The position numbers and the translations under genes were made by a program. From Larix kaempferi (Eukaryota; Streptophyta; Pinopsida; Pinales; Pinaceae): a stretch of DNA of 64,000 bases. The stretch is from positions 15,454,001 to 15,518,000 of the forward strand of contig BSBM01000826.1 in the NCBI GenBank assembly GCA_027924585.1, in the 5' to 3' direction. Below the pieces are notes generated by a model. The model was not told where the DNA came from. It saw only the letters and a list, made by a program, of their open reading frames with translations, and searched no databases. Shown piece after piece: positions 23,595 to 33,209 of this stretch. Each line of letters starts with the position of its first letter. Positions within the stretch are counted from its first letter, which is position 1.

Positions 23595-26500
23595 ATGTCA
23601 GTAGACTCTGAAAGTGATTACGAGTATCTTGGACATACACGTAGTGGTAAAAGATATAGAGTCAACGAGTCATCTTCTTCTGAAGAAGACAGTTCAGATC
23701 ACCCGAGACAGCAGAGTCAGAATCCTAGGACTCCTCAAAAGCCAGTCGGAACTCAGAATAATCCCGCAGGAACCCCTTCCAGTAGCTCTTATACAGCGAA
23801 TACTACCGCTACACCCTCCACATCTACACAGCCGAGTGGTAGTCATACAGCAAACCAAAACCCACCATCTAGAAGCAGAATGGGAGACGATATGAAGCTA
23901 CCAACATTCAAAGGTACAGGGTCGGAGGACCCTGAGCAACACTGGTTCTCATGCGAAGCCATATGGACCATTAAGCAAATACAAGATGATAATGTCAAGC
24001 TTGTCCAGCTGGCCACCACATTTAGAGACAGAGCATTAACTTGGTATATGAAGTATACCACTGGCCATAACAGAACGCTTGCACAGGTTAGAACTGCTAT
24101 GATTAAAGAGTTTAAAAAACCTAAATCCGAGTCACAATGCATAGCAGAACTTAAGGATATTAAACAATTGCCTACGGAGACGGTTTGGGATTTTGACCAG
24201 AGATTCAAGACCCTCATTGATCAGGTAAGCTTTGAGCTTGCGCCTCAACAGCATAAAGAATGGTTTATCGCAGCAATATTACCACACATCAGACTCCCGC
24301 TAATGCAACAGAAATTAAATACACAAGATGAAGCATTAGAAATGGCAATGAAACTAGAGGCTTCACCTCTAGCAGAAACTAGCACCGGTATCACTAATCT
24401 GCAAAATCAGCTAGCTAACCTCACCTTACAGCTGCACGAAATTAAGAAAGGAAAGGAGGTTGCGCATGAAATTTGGTGTACTAAGTGTAAAGCGCAGGGA
24501 CACAGTAAGGATAACTGCCCTGTCTTTGCTGACTATATCGCCAGTGGAGCTCCTAACCCGTTGATGCAGAACCAGGGGCCATGGTGCGAGATTTGTAGAA
24601 CCAGAGGACACAGTCCTCAGGAATGCCCTCTCCTTCAGAAATATGTGCAGACACCAAAGAACCTATATTGCAACTTCTGTAAATCTGTGGGACATGACGA
24701 AAACAATTGTAGAGCTTATGAGTTAATGATAGAAAGGAAGCACGACCTCTACAGAGTTCAGTCAGAAGCATCCGGACCAGCAGTACGTGCACAAACTGAT
24801 CCGAATCAGGGAGGCCGTGGAGGAAATTTCAGAGGCCGAGGACGCGGAGGAGGCTATGAATCTGGCCGTGGCCGTGGAACTATCACCTGTTATAACTGTG
24901 GAGGCACAGGACATTACGCTAGAGACTGTCAGAACCCTACTACAACGTGCAAGTATTGTAAATCTTATGATCACACAATAGAGGAATGTCCCATACTGAT
25001 AGCTAAGATCAAGGACGCCAAGCCAGCAACCAATCAGACTATCCAGTTTATCGCTGCTGAGCAGAATGAAACTGAACCACGGGTCAATATTGTAACTCGC
25101 AGTGGCCTCTCTACGAGCAACATATCGCAGGACGTGGAAAAAACGACAGGAACGCAGTGGGTGCGCAAAGCTCCAGGAAAACCTATCCCACTTGATCTAC
25201 AGAAAAATAAGGAGGCATTTCAACAAACTAAGACTTCCTTTGCTGAACAGACACCGCCCAGATCACTATTATTACCATCTCAGGGTATACCACGGAAACC
25301 ACCGCAGGATGTTAGTACTACGCAGATACCACAGGCTAGCACATCTGGCAGATGCGACGAAGAGGAATTGACCGGGAGTGTACAGTCCTTCTTGCAGAGT
25401 TGTTTGAAACTTCTAAGAAATGGGAAAGCTGTAGAGGAACTTCAGAAAGTTATTGACCAATGTCAACAGAGCCCTTCTGTGAGCAATACACAGCGCACCA
25501 TTCACCATATAATGGGCCATACAAGGACAGGAAGAGAGATGAGGCTCACAGCGCAGATCGGCCTATTTGAAATGGATGAGGTTATCCTAGACTTAGGTTC
25601 AGAAGTAAATGTCTTGACTAAACAGACATGGGAACAGATGGGAAGTCCAAAACTAAGCAGATCCCCTATCCATCTCAGACTAGCTAATCAACAGAGAATA
25701 TCACCGATGGGTCGCCTATCGCATGTCCCAGTGGACATCGACGGAGTTCACACATATGCCGATTTTGAGATTATAGAAATTATTGGTGACACCAAACCCT
25801 ACCCAGCTCTATTAGGTATTGATTGGGCTTTTGATAACAAGGCTGTTATCAACTTAAAGAAAAGGCAGATGACGTTTGAAGATGCTCAAGTCCGGGTTAT
25901 CGCACCATTAGATCCTTTACAGGGTCCTCGCTACATCGAGCCAATCAAAGCAGAAGAGGAGGTGCATAACATGGAAAATTTGTACCAAATGACTTCTAAT
26001 CAGACAGACTACATTGATCCTACAGCTGATGGACATATCAGCTGGAGATGTGATAGCTCTTGCACATCAGATTCAGATGTTGGCTTAGAAAATTGGCAAA
26101 ATAGACTCCACGAAGTCTCTACTCGCAGATGCGCATTCATGACTAAATCACTGCGATGGATTGGGACAGAAAACAGGTATATTCCAACTTTTGATGGATT
26201 AGCAGATGTCAATGATTTTTTGCAGCAGTTTGAGCAGGAGATCCCTCAAGAGCAGAGGATGGAGGTTTTTGACCTTGCAGTTCGAGCCACACCTGCAAGA
26301 TGGTGGTACACACACAAGGAACATATCGCATCATGGTACGATTGTAAGAGATTGATGCGCATTAGATTCTCTCAGGAAAGAAACTGCACACAGCGGAAAT
26401 ATACAGGGGAGAGTGATCCCAGAACACACATTATGAACTGTGAACAGAGTTGGCTAGAAATTCCAGCAGAAGAATGGGTCCATTTGTTTATCCATACACT

Positions 26501-27602
26501 GGATACAGTTCCACGGAACTGGTATACAGAAACAGAGCTAAGAAAAGGAACTATCTCATGGCCTATTATGATTGAAAACTTCTTGGTCACGTTCAGTTTC
26601 GAATCTGAGCATCCAAGCATTGATCGGGCCTTGAAGATCATAAAGACTAAAATATTTGAGGATTGCCCATTACCAGCGGATTCGCAACCCGAGTGGGCTA
26701 TTCAGATGGAACATGCACTGGAATGTTACAACTGTGCACAAGACTCAAGCGATGAGGATGAAGATCCTCGCAGTATCAATATCGCAGAAACAGAAGGTAT
26801 GCGTGAAGTTGAAGGTCCGCACTTAGAAATCCCAGCTGTAACAGAACCAATCAAGATCAGAAAGAGCAATATTGGCACAGAAACAGACCCTAAGTTTGCC
26901 TCTATTGGAGATTACTGGGATGATGAGACAATTGGCCAAATCACAGACCTATTACATGAGTATCAGGACCTATTTCCTACCAACTTTACAGAAATGAAGG
27001 GAATAGTGGGTGACCTCGGAGTCATGAGAATACCGCTTAAGGAGGACGCTAAGCCGGTTAAGCAACGCCCATACCGGTTGAATCCGCGGTATAAAGCAAA
27101 AGTCAAAGATGAAATAGATAAGATGCTAGCAGCAGGCATCATTGAACCTGTTGAAGAAAGTGAGTGGGTTAGTCCCATGGTAGTACAAGAAAAGAAAACA
27201 AAAGGAGACATCAGGATCTGTGTCGACTTGCGCAAACTGAATGATGCATCGCTGCATGACCCATTTCCGACACCATTCACTGATGAAGTCTTAGACAATG
27301 TTGGAGGACAAGAAATCTATTCATTTACTGATGGCTTTTCAGGCTATCACCAGATAAGAATCCATCCAGACGACAGGCACAAGACCACATTTGCGACAGA
27401 ATGGGGCTCCTTTCAGTATACGGTAATGCCCTTTGGTCTTAAGAATGCCCCAGCAATTTTTTCTAGAGTAGTTGTTGCTGTCTTTAAGGAATACATCCAT
27501 CAATTTCTAGAAGTTTATTTTGATGATTGGACTGTATTTGGACTAGTCAAGAAGCACATAGGAAACCTGCGATTAATGTTTGAAAAATGTAGACAGCACT
27601 AG
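23595..27602 (+). CDS. Element D Gag-protease-second Gag-like domain-RT polyprotein
   Basis: 1335 codons. Residues 1-95 are Ser/Thr-rich and disordered. A retrotransposon Gag domain covers about 96-260. Five CCHC zinc knuckles follow at about 295, 330, 359, 432 and 452 (for example CYNCGGTGHYARDC), split by an RG-rich stretch. The aspartic protease active site is DLGSEVNVL at about 666; Leu after the Asp is usual in the Athila/Tat group. At about 862-1010 lies a second Gag-like domain (YIPTFDGLADVNDFL, ATPARWW). RT starts near 1147 with RICVDLRKLN, SFTDGFSGYHQI and the catalytic YFDD at about 1308. The frame ends with TAG at 27600-27602, in phase with the next frame, so pol is cut just after the RT palm. 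Gag packages the RNA and RT copies it. Confidence 0.93.
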   Translation: MSVDSESDYEYLGHTRSGKRYRVNESSSSEEDSSDHPRQQSQNPRTPQKPVGTQNNPAGTPSSSSYTANTTATPSTSTQPSGSHTANQNPPSRSRMGDDMKLPTFKGTGSEDPEQHWFSCEAIWTIKQIQDDNVKLVQLATTFRDRALTWYMKYTTGHNRTLAQVRTAMIKEFKKPKSESQCIAELKDIKQLPTETVWDFDQRFKTLIDQVSFELAPQQHKEWFIAAILPHIRLPLMQQKLNTQDEALEMAMKLEASPLAETSTGITNLQNQLANLTLQLHEIKKGKEVAHEIWCTKCKAQGHSKDNCPVFADYIASGAPNPLMQNQGPWCEICRTRGHSPQECPLLQKYVQTPKNLYCNFCKSVGHDENNCRAYELMIERKHDLYRVQSEASGPAVRAQTDPNQGGRGGNFRGRGRGGGYESGRGRGTITCYNCGGTGHYARDCQNPTTTCKYCKSYDHTIEECPILIAKIKDAKPATNQTIQFIAAEQNETEPRVNIVTRSGLSTSNISQDVEKTTGTQWVRKAPGKPIPLDLQKNKEAFQQTKTSFAEQTPPRSLLLPSQGIPRKPPQDVSTTQIPQASTSGRCDEEELTGSVQSFLQSCLKLLRNGKAVEELQKVIDQCQQSPSVSNTQRTIHHIMGHTRTGREMRLTAQIGLFEMDEVILDLGSEVNVLTKQTWEQMGSPKLSRSPIHLRLANQQRISPMGRLSHVPVDIDGVHTYADFEIIEIIGDTKPYPALLGIDWAFDNKAVINLKKRQMTFEDAQVRVIAPLDPLQGPRYIEPIKAEEEVHNMENLYQMTSNQTDYIDPTADGHISWRCDSSCTSDSDVGLENWQNRLHEVSTRRCAFMTKSLRWIGTENRYIPTFDGLADVNDFLQQFEQEIPQEQRMEVFDLAVRATPARWWYTHKEHIASWYDCKRLMRIRFSQERNCTQRKYTGESDPRTHIMNCEQSWLEIPAEEWVHLFIHTLDTVPRNWYTETELRKGTISWPIMIENFLVTFSFESEHPSIDRALKIIKTKIFEDCPLPADSQPEWAIQMEHALECYNCAQDSSDEDEDPRSINIAETEGMREVEGPHLEIPAVTEPIKIRKSNIGTETDPKFASIGDYWDDETIGQITDLLHEYQDLFPTNFTEMKGIVGDLGVMRIPLKEDAKPVKQRPYRLNPRYKAKVKDEIDKMLAAGIIEPVEESEWVSPMVVQEKKTKGDIRICVDLRKLNDASLHDPFPTPFTDEVLDNVGGQEIYSFTDGFSGYHQIRIHPDDRHKTTFATEWGSFQYTVMPFGLKNAPAIFSRVVVAVFKEYIHQFLEVYFDDWTVFGLVKKHIGNLRLMFEKCRQH

Positions 27603-29657
27603 ATTTCCCTTAACTTAAAAAAATGTATATTTTGTGCACCTTTTGGTACGTTGTTGGGTCACATCGTGTGCAGACAAGGCTTGATGGTAGATCCTGCGAA
27701 GATCGCCATCATCGTCAATTTACCAGCACCTAACTCAGTAAAGCAGCTGAGAACTACACTTGGTCATACTGGGTATTACAGAAAGTTTATCAAAGGTTAT
27801 GCCAAGATTACCGCACCAATGGAGAAATTATTGAAGAAGGATATCAAATTTCAGTGGAATGAGGAATGTCAGAAGAGTCTTGACGCTCTAAAAAAAAAAA
27901 TGGTTACAGCACCTATTCTGGTATTTCCAGATTGGAACAAGCCTTTTCATGTTCATGTGGATGCATCTGGCATCGCACTGGGCATTATTCTCACGCAACC
28001 AGGCGAAGGGGGTATTGACCACCCTATTGCATATTCGAGCAGAAGACTATCGACAGCTGAGAAGAATTACACCACCACAGAGAGAGAAGGGTTAGCAATG
28101 GTGTATGCCTTACAGAAATTTCGGCACTATTTATTGGGTGCCCCGTTCAAGATGTTCACCGACCATTCTGCATTAAAGTACTTGGTCAATAAGCCAGTGT
28201 TAGGGGGAAGAATATGCAGATGGCTATTGTTGTTCCAGGAATATGATTTCGAAATTATTGTTAAGCCAGGAAGACTAAATGCAGGACCTGATCACCTGTC
28301 AAGGCTAGACTCAGGTGAAGAACCAAGTAATTTAGAGGACAACTTGCCTGATGCGCAATTATTCTCCATTCAGGTCGCAGATGAATATTATGGAGACATA
28401 ATTCAATTCCTTACTACAGGGTGGGCACCACTTGAGTTTACCAAGCAACAAAAGAAACAATTAGTGGTGAAAGCAGCAGACTTCACCCTGATTGCAGGAC
28501 ACCTATATAAGTTAGGACCAGATGAAATCTTGCGCAGATGCGTTATGCCCCACGAGAAACAGACCATTCTTAAGGAAGCACATTCGGGCATCGCAGGAGG
28601 CCATTTCGCAGGGAAGCCAACCGCTCAGAAGATCCTAGCAGCCGGACTATGGTGGCCTACATTACATAAAGACAGTAAAGAGTTTTGCAGATCATGCGAT
28701 ATCTGCCAAAGGACAGGAAAGCCCTCCAGAAGAGATGAAATGCCGTTGCGACCACAGATAACGCTACGCGCATTTGATAAGTGGGCCATAGACTTCGTGG
28801 GTCCTATTAACCCCCCAGGAAAACGAACTGGTGCGAGATATATAATTACAGCAACAGAATACCTCACCAGGTGGGCTGAGGCAAAAGCAGTCAGGAATTG
28901 TGATGCTGCTACAGCAGCACAATTTATTTTTGAAAACATCATCACTAGATTTGGATGCCCAGTGACTTTGATGAGTGATCAAGGCACACATTTTTTGAAT
29001 AGCACCATAGAAGCCTTGACAGAGGAATTTGAAATACAGCACCATAAGAGTACACCTTACCACCCTCAAGCTAATGGTACGGTGGAGGCTTTCAATAAGA
29101 TATTAGAACATGCTCTTACAAAGATTTGTAACAGTCAAAGGGATGATTGGGACCTCAGAGTTAATGCTGTATTATGGGCTTACAGGACCACGTGTAAGAA
29201 ACTAACAGGGCACACACCTTTCAGCCTGGTATATGGACAAGAGGCTGTTATGCCTATGGAATACATCTTACCCAGTCTAAGGATTGCTCAGCTTACAGAG
29301 ATGGCTGATTCTGATACTTTAGAGGAGAGATTGGCACAGCTGCTCAATCTGGAGGAAGACAGATTTATCGCAGGATTCCATCAAAAAGTGCAGAAAGCAC
29401 GAGAAAAAGCTTGGCATGATAGGCATATCAAGAACAAAACCTTTCAGCTTGGAGACTTGGTACTCCTTTATGACAGTAAGTTTATAAAGTTCCCTGGAAA
29501 ATTCAAAACTCATTGGTTAGGACCATATCAAATCCAGCAAATAACAGATGGAGGTGCTATACAGCTTTGTACTATGAGTGGGGAGTTTCTTCCTACCCTG
29601 ATCAATGGCAGTCGGCTTAAGCTGTATCGCGAAGGCCATGCCACCTCCCAGTCCTAG
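27603..29657 (+). CDS. Element D RT thumb, RNase H and integrase (rest of pol)
   Basis: The frame continues the preceding ORF in phase after one TAG, and no ATG is required at its start. It begins with the RT thumb ([10 protein letters not shown]). RNase H follows with [18 protein letters not shown] and FTDHSAL, its three acidic active-site regions. Integrase has the HHCC zinc domain ([18 protein letters not shown]) and the DDE residues in AIDFVGP, SDQGTHF and GTVEAFNK. The C-terminal part ([16 protein letters not shown]) is a short integrase tail, and there is no chromodomain. Lengths and motifs look complete. Domain order confirms the Gypsy class. Confidence 0.95.
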   Translation: MSLNLKKCIFCAPFGTLLGHIVCRQGLMVDPAKIAIIVNLPAPNSVKQLRTTLGHTGYYRKFIKGYAKITAPMEKLLKKDIKFQWNEECQKSLDALKKKMVTAPILVFPDWNKPFHVHVDASGIALGIILTQPGEGGIDHPIAYSSRRLSTAEKNYTTTEREGLAMVYALQKFRHYLLGAPFKMFTDHSALKYLVNKPVLGGRICRWLLLFQEYDFEIIVKPGRLNAGPDHLSRLDSGEEPSNLEDNLPDAQLFSIQVADEYYGDIIQFLTTGWAPLEFTKQQKKQLVVKAADFTLIAGHLYKLGPDEILRRCVMPHEKQTILKEAHSGIAGGHFAGKPTAQKILAAGLWWPTLHKDSKEFCRSCDICQRTGKPSRRDEMPLRPQITLRAFDKWAIDFVGPINPPGKRTGARYIITATEYLTRWAEAKAVRNCDAATAAQFIFENIITRFGCPVTLMSDQGTHFLNSTIEALTEEFEIQHHKSTPYHPQANGTVEAFNKILEHALTKICNSQRDDWDLRVNAVLWAYRTTCKKLTGHTPFSLVYGQEAVMPMEYILPSLRIAQLTEMADSDTLEERLAQLLNLEEDRFIAGFHQKVQKAREKAWHDRHIKNKTFQLGDLVLLYDSKFIKFPGKFKTHWLGPYQIQQITDGGAIQLCTMSGEFLPTLINGSRLKLYREGHATSQS

Positions 29658-30403
29658 CCCAGAAAGGAAGCTAGTGGTGCAGATGCTCAGTGGAGTTGAA
29701 ATGAAGCATCGCACCCTAAGGAGTCTACACCGGGAAATACTTCAGGTAAGAACTCGCAGCCAGTTTTCCTGGTGGTTGCGACCATTTTGATATGAGGCGA
29801 GTTTTTGGCACTTTCCACTTCCAGACGATGCGATATCGTATCGCAGAGGACAGAAAACAGGTTGATGCGATATCAAATTTTGAATTGATCAGAGGGCTAG
29901 TCACTTCGCCATCTGACAAGCATTAACTGCACGCCTGACAAGTAGCTGTTGTACTAAGATTTGGCAGCAGTACGACGATTCTTCTAGATTTGGAAAATCC
30001 GATGCGACACCACTCCGGCGCACAGTTTCCCAGCAAAATTTCAAACAACATTTGCAATAAATAGGCGCGGGGTGCTGTCTTGTCTATACATTAAATGTCG
30101 CCAACGGGTCCAGTTACTGGTCCGTTGCCATTTGAAATTCCGCCGTAGGATAAATACACGTCCTATTCAAAGCACGGGGCTACTTAGTCATTTTCACCAA
30201 AAGAGTTGAGCGCAGCTGAGCCGAGCCAAACGTATTCTTAGCAGAGTCTGAGCAGGGAAATCAAAAACAGTTGCAGACTCTGATTTGCAGTAAGATTAGC
30301 AATCATAGGAAGCCCAGAGTACCACAGGGGAAGGCGCCTCGCGCCAGACGAGCCTCTCGAAGACGTGTTGCAGAGATTCCAAAGGGGTGGAATTGAGTGC
30401 GCT
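29658..30403 (+). other. Element D spacer between pol and the 3' ORF
   Basis: No coding homology. A strong splice-donor-like CAG/GTAAGA lies at 29743-29751, and acceptor-like CTTAGCAG and TTTGCAG sequences lie near 30236-30290. These could serve a spliced subgenomic mRNA for the 3' ORF, as proposed for envelope-like ORFs of Athila-type elements. This is inference from sequence only. Confidence 0.45.
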
Positions 30404-31957
30404 ATGACTTCAGTTGTGGCGGAGAAAGGAAAGAAAATTGCTGCTGGCTCTTCGACCATACGCCAGTCGCCGAGAACCTTAGCTAATATGGAACGTAGCG
30501 AGACCCTGAATAGCACAGAGTCAGAGGAACCGGAGCAGGAACTTCCGGAAGAAGTTACAGTCACTACCCTATACTTCCCACCGAGAGTAGAGAATGCGCC
30601 AGCGATCGTCCTTCCAAGAGACTTTAAGTATGAACTCATACTCCCGCCGCTGGATAACCGAGTGAAGGAAGAAGGTAACTTGTGGGGGAATATGCATGCT
30701 GTTAAGTTTACTGATTATAATCTGAGAGATTATACGCTGTACCCACAATTCCGCCGCGATCGTTATATGACGATTCAGAGGAACCCAAGGACACAGCACG
30801 ATGAGTTCGTCCCCATGGACCATGTAAGCCATTTAGTACCGTCGGGACTGCTCAATCTCCTGGAGATCCCACACTTTGGACGGGTCCCGGAGGTCAATGC
30901 TGTGGTGCGGACGCTACTTTCATGCGTGCATGGTGGTTACTTATGGTTGGGTAACCGAATAGATGTCAATGTTGATCTCATTCACCGCATTACCGGTCTG
31001 TCGAAGACTGGTTTTGACCCACAGATAAATATTGATGGCGCCACAAAGGATACCAGACTCTCAACCAAGCAGGTTGCGGAGTATAAGCTGCAAAGAGGAG
31101 GTCGCGCCTACGATGTCAATTCAATACAAGATGACGCCTTGCGGTTTACTGTTAGTCTGTTGGCCGGAAAACTCCTTCTCAAGGTGAGGCCGAAGGAGGT
31201 CACAGGCTCAGTTATCCGCCTAGCAATCGAAGTCATAAATGGTAAACCTTACAACTGGAGTTTATTTTTACTGAATAGTTTCTTTCAAGACTGTGCGCAA
31301 GCACAGCAGGATCCACTTCACAGCTTCCACTTCTCGTGGCTGCTGATCCTTATGGCTTTCATTGGATGGAAGGAGCCGCCCAACTCGCAGTTTCCACAGC
31401 TGGCACCAGGGGCGTGCAGAGGGTCGAGGTACTCCAATCTTTGGGCGAGTAATCACCCAGAGAAGCACAAGAATAACGCAATGGTATTCCATGAATATTA
31501 TACACTATTGCTTGAATCCGTCGCAACGATTCCGCGTGTCGACTCGCCGGTCGTTGATCTTTATCAGTCCAAGCTGGAATTTAAGGTCGACAGGGATAAA
31601 ACCTACATCAGACCCAAAGGGTTCAGGAAACACAACGAATGGGCCCCCGGCCCATATCGCATGGACATCCAGCAGGTCGAAGATACCATTAAGAACTGTT
31701 TCGACGAGGACATGAAACAAATGTATGATGATCTATCCTCTGGCCTAGTTCCAGTTGATCCCCCAGCCAAGGACCCAGAAGATGCTCAGGAGGTAGATCC
31801 TAAAGACAAAGAGAAAGAACCAATGGGTTCTAAGAGAAAGGCTATTGAAGGCCCTTCTCCGGTGCGAGCAAAGAAGAAGAGAACAAAGGCGGTTACTTCC
31901 GACGAACCGCAGGCACCAGTCATGACAGAGGATGAGTATGATCTCATCGCCAGCTGA
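30404..31957 (+). CDS. Element D 3' ORF, part 1: globular domain of plant retroelements
   Basis: 517 codons from the first in-frame ATG (30404); the frame is open from further upstream. After a disordered N-terminus of about 75 residues comes a globular region with HLVPSGLLNLLEI, CVHGGYLWLGNRIDVNVDLI and HRITGLSKTGFDP. I recognise that pattern from plant retrotransposon proteins of unknown function that sit outside gag-pol. The C-terminal 60 residues are acidic and then Lys-rich (AKKKRTKA), possibly a nuclear localisation signal. It ends with TGA at 31955-31957, and the following ORF is in the same phase, so one protein of about 930 residues is likely. No signal peptide or membrane segment is visible, which argues against a real envelope protein. 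Confidence 0.8.
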   Translation: MTSVVAEKGKKIAAGSSTIRQSPRTLANMERSETLNSTESEEPEQELPEEVTVTTLYFPPRVENAPAIVLPRDFKYELILPPLDNRVKEEGNLWGNMHAVKFTDYNLRDYTLYPQFRRDRYMTIQRNPRTQHDEFVPMDHVSHLVPSGLLNLLEIPHFGRVPEVNAVVRTLLSCVHGGYLWLGNRIDVNVDLIHRITGLSKTGFDPQINIDGATKDTRLSTKQVAEYKLQRGGRAYDVNSIQDDALRFTVSLLAGKLLLKVRPKEVTGSVIRLAIEVINGKPYNWSLFLLNSFFQDCAQAQQDPLHSFHFSWLLILMAFIGWKEPPNSQFPQLAPGACRGSRYSNLWASNHPEKHKNNAMVFHEYYTLLLESVATIPRVDSPVVDLYQSKLEFKVDRDKTYIRPKGFRKHNEWAPGPYRMDIQQVEDTIKNCFDEDMKQMYDDLSSGLVPVDPPAKDPEDAQEVDPKDKEKEPMGSKRKAIEGPSPVRAKKKRTKAVTSDEPQAPVMTEDEYDLIAS

Positions 31958-31969
31958 ATACAGGAGAAG

Positions 31970-33196
31970 ATGCGGGATAAATTCGCTACGATTCAGTCAT
32001 CGCAGGATCGTATGCGCATCAGCCTTGACAACAAATTGCGAGAGTTGAAGGCAATCACTGAGAAGACTGCTTCCATGCAGATTCAGCCAGCTCCAACTAC
32101 AGTCGCAGAAAGTTCGCAGCCCCCTTCGCAGAGCAGAGAAGAAAGCATTGCAAAGGACCGCACGAACATTGTTCGTATACCGCCAGGAAGTATTAAGTTC
32201 CCTGTACCTATGGAGGTGCAGATGGTTCATCCTCTTGAGGTGAACCTACCAGAAGTACCTATGGATCAGTTGTATGAAATTTTCCAGCAGATAGGCACGG
32301 AGCTGAGGCACAGAGAACAAGTCACATATGAGCAAAATATTTTGCTGTCTCACGACAATGTGCAGCTCATTGCGCAGCATGAGGCAGAGAGTGCCCAGTT
32401 GACGCAATATGTTCAGCGAGAGCAGGATGTCTCTCTTGTTTTAAAGAATATCGCAGCAGAGCTTCCGCAGTGCGATATCAGGCCTGAGTTAGAAATAACT
32501 CAAAAGATCAGAAAAATAGCAGAAAGAGCAAAGGCTCTAGATGAAGAGAAGAGGAAGATGGAGGAAGAATACGAAGCAAAGATTGCTGCACTTGAAGCAA
32601 ATAAGCCACCTACCCCAGAGGAAATCCAAGAAGCACGAGTGCAAGCTTTCAGAGTTGTACAGACACAGATGCACTGTCGGGTGGAAGCAGCAGAGGCCAT
32701 CCTGGAAGATGCATCAAAGACATGGCTGGAGCTAGAGGAGCTCCCACAAAAGGCCCAGCTTGATCAGCACATTAAGCACTGTGAAGATGCGATAGCAAAA
32801 GCTGAAGAAGAATACAAGGGCTTGAGTGCTCTTGCGAAGATAAGAAAGAAAGGAGAAATCACACAAATTCAGCAGCAGGTGCAGAAATACAGAGAACAGC
32901 AGATCAACCTGGCTAACGAAGTTAGCCCGCATGAAAGCAACATCGCACATCTGGTTGATGAACTGGAGCAAAAGGTGAAAAGCTTCACCTCAAGTAAAGG
33001 AGTCATTGAGGGCACAGAGGACTCCTTGGTAACCACTGAGCTGCTCAGCGCAGCGCAGGAAGAAGTAACACACATGGATGAAAGTATCAAAGCGCTTAAG
33101 GCACAATTCGCAGCAATCTCACGAGCAGCAAAGGATAAGCTTAGGCAAATGAATCAGGCTGTTGTTGCGAGTGGCTCGGGGACGAGCCACAAGTAA
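31970..33196 (+). CDS. Element D 3' ORF, part 2: coiled-coil region
   Basis: 408 codons, in phase with the preceding frame across one TGA (31955-31957). The sequence is rich in Glu, Lys, Gln, Ala and Arg, with long heptad-like stretches (about residues 160-215 and 235-345, for example KALDEEKRKMEEEYEAKI), so it should form coiled coils. The stop is only about a dozen bases before the 3' LTR. It is probably the C-terminal oligomerisation part of the 3' protein. No known domain. Confidence 0.8.
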   Translation: MRDKFATIQSSQDRMRISLDNKLRELKAITEKTASMQIQPAPTTVAESSQPPSQSREESIAKDRTNIVRIPPGSIKFPVPMEVQMVHPLEVNLPEVPMDQLYEIFQQIGTELRHREQVTYEQNILLSHDNVQLIAQHEAESAQLTQYVQREQDVSLVLKNIAAELPQCDIRPELEITQKIRKIAERAKALDEEKRKMEEEYEAKIAALEANKPPTPEEIQEARVQAFRVVQTQMHCRVEAAEAILEDASKTWLELEELPQKAQLDQHIKHCEDAIAKAEEEYKGLSALAKIRKKGEITQIQQQVQKYREQQINLANEVSPHESNIAHLVDELEQKVKSFTSSKGVIEGTEDSLVTTELLSAAQEEVTHMDESIKALKAQFAAISRAAKDKLRQMNQAVVASGSGTSHK

Positions 33197-33199
33197 GTG

Positions 33200-33209
33200 T
33201 TAGGGGAGT
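33200..33209 (+). promoter_or_regulatory. Polypurine tract of element D
   Basis: TTAGGGGAGT immediately precedes the 3' LTR. It is a short G-rich tract at the expected place. Confidence 0.7.

Noticed and set aside
27600-27602. Programmed stop readthrough between the RT parts of element D
   Set aside because: The downstream context (ATTTCC) does not resemble the known CARYYA readthrough context, and two more stops in the same copy favour mutation. Not fully excluded.
30404-33196. Envelope gene of a plant retrovirus-like element
   Set aside because: The position fits, but there is no signal peptide, fusion-like segment or transmembrane helix in either part.
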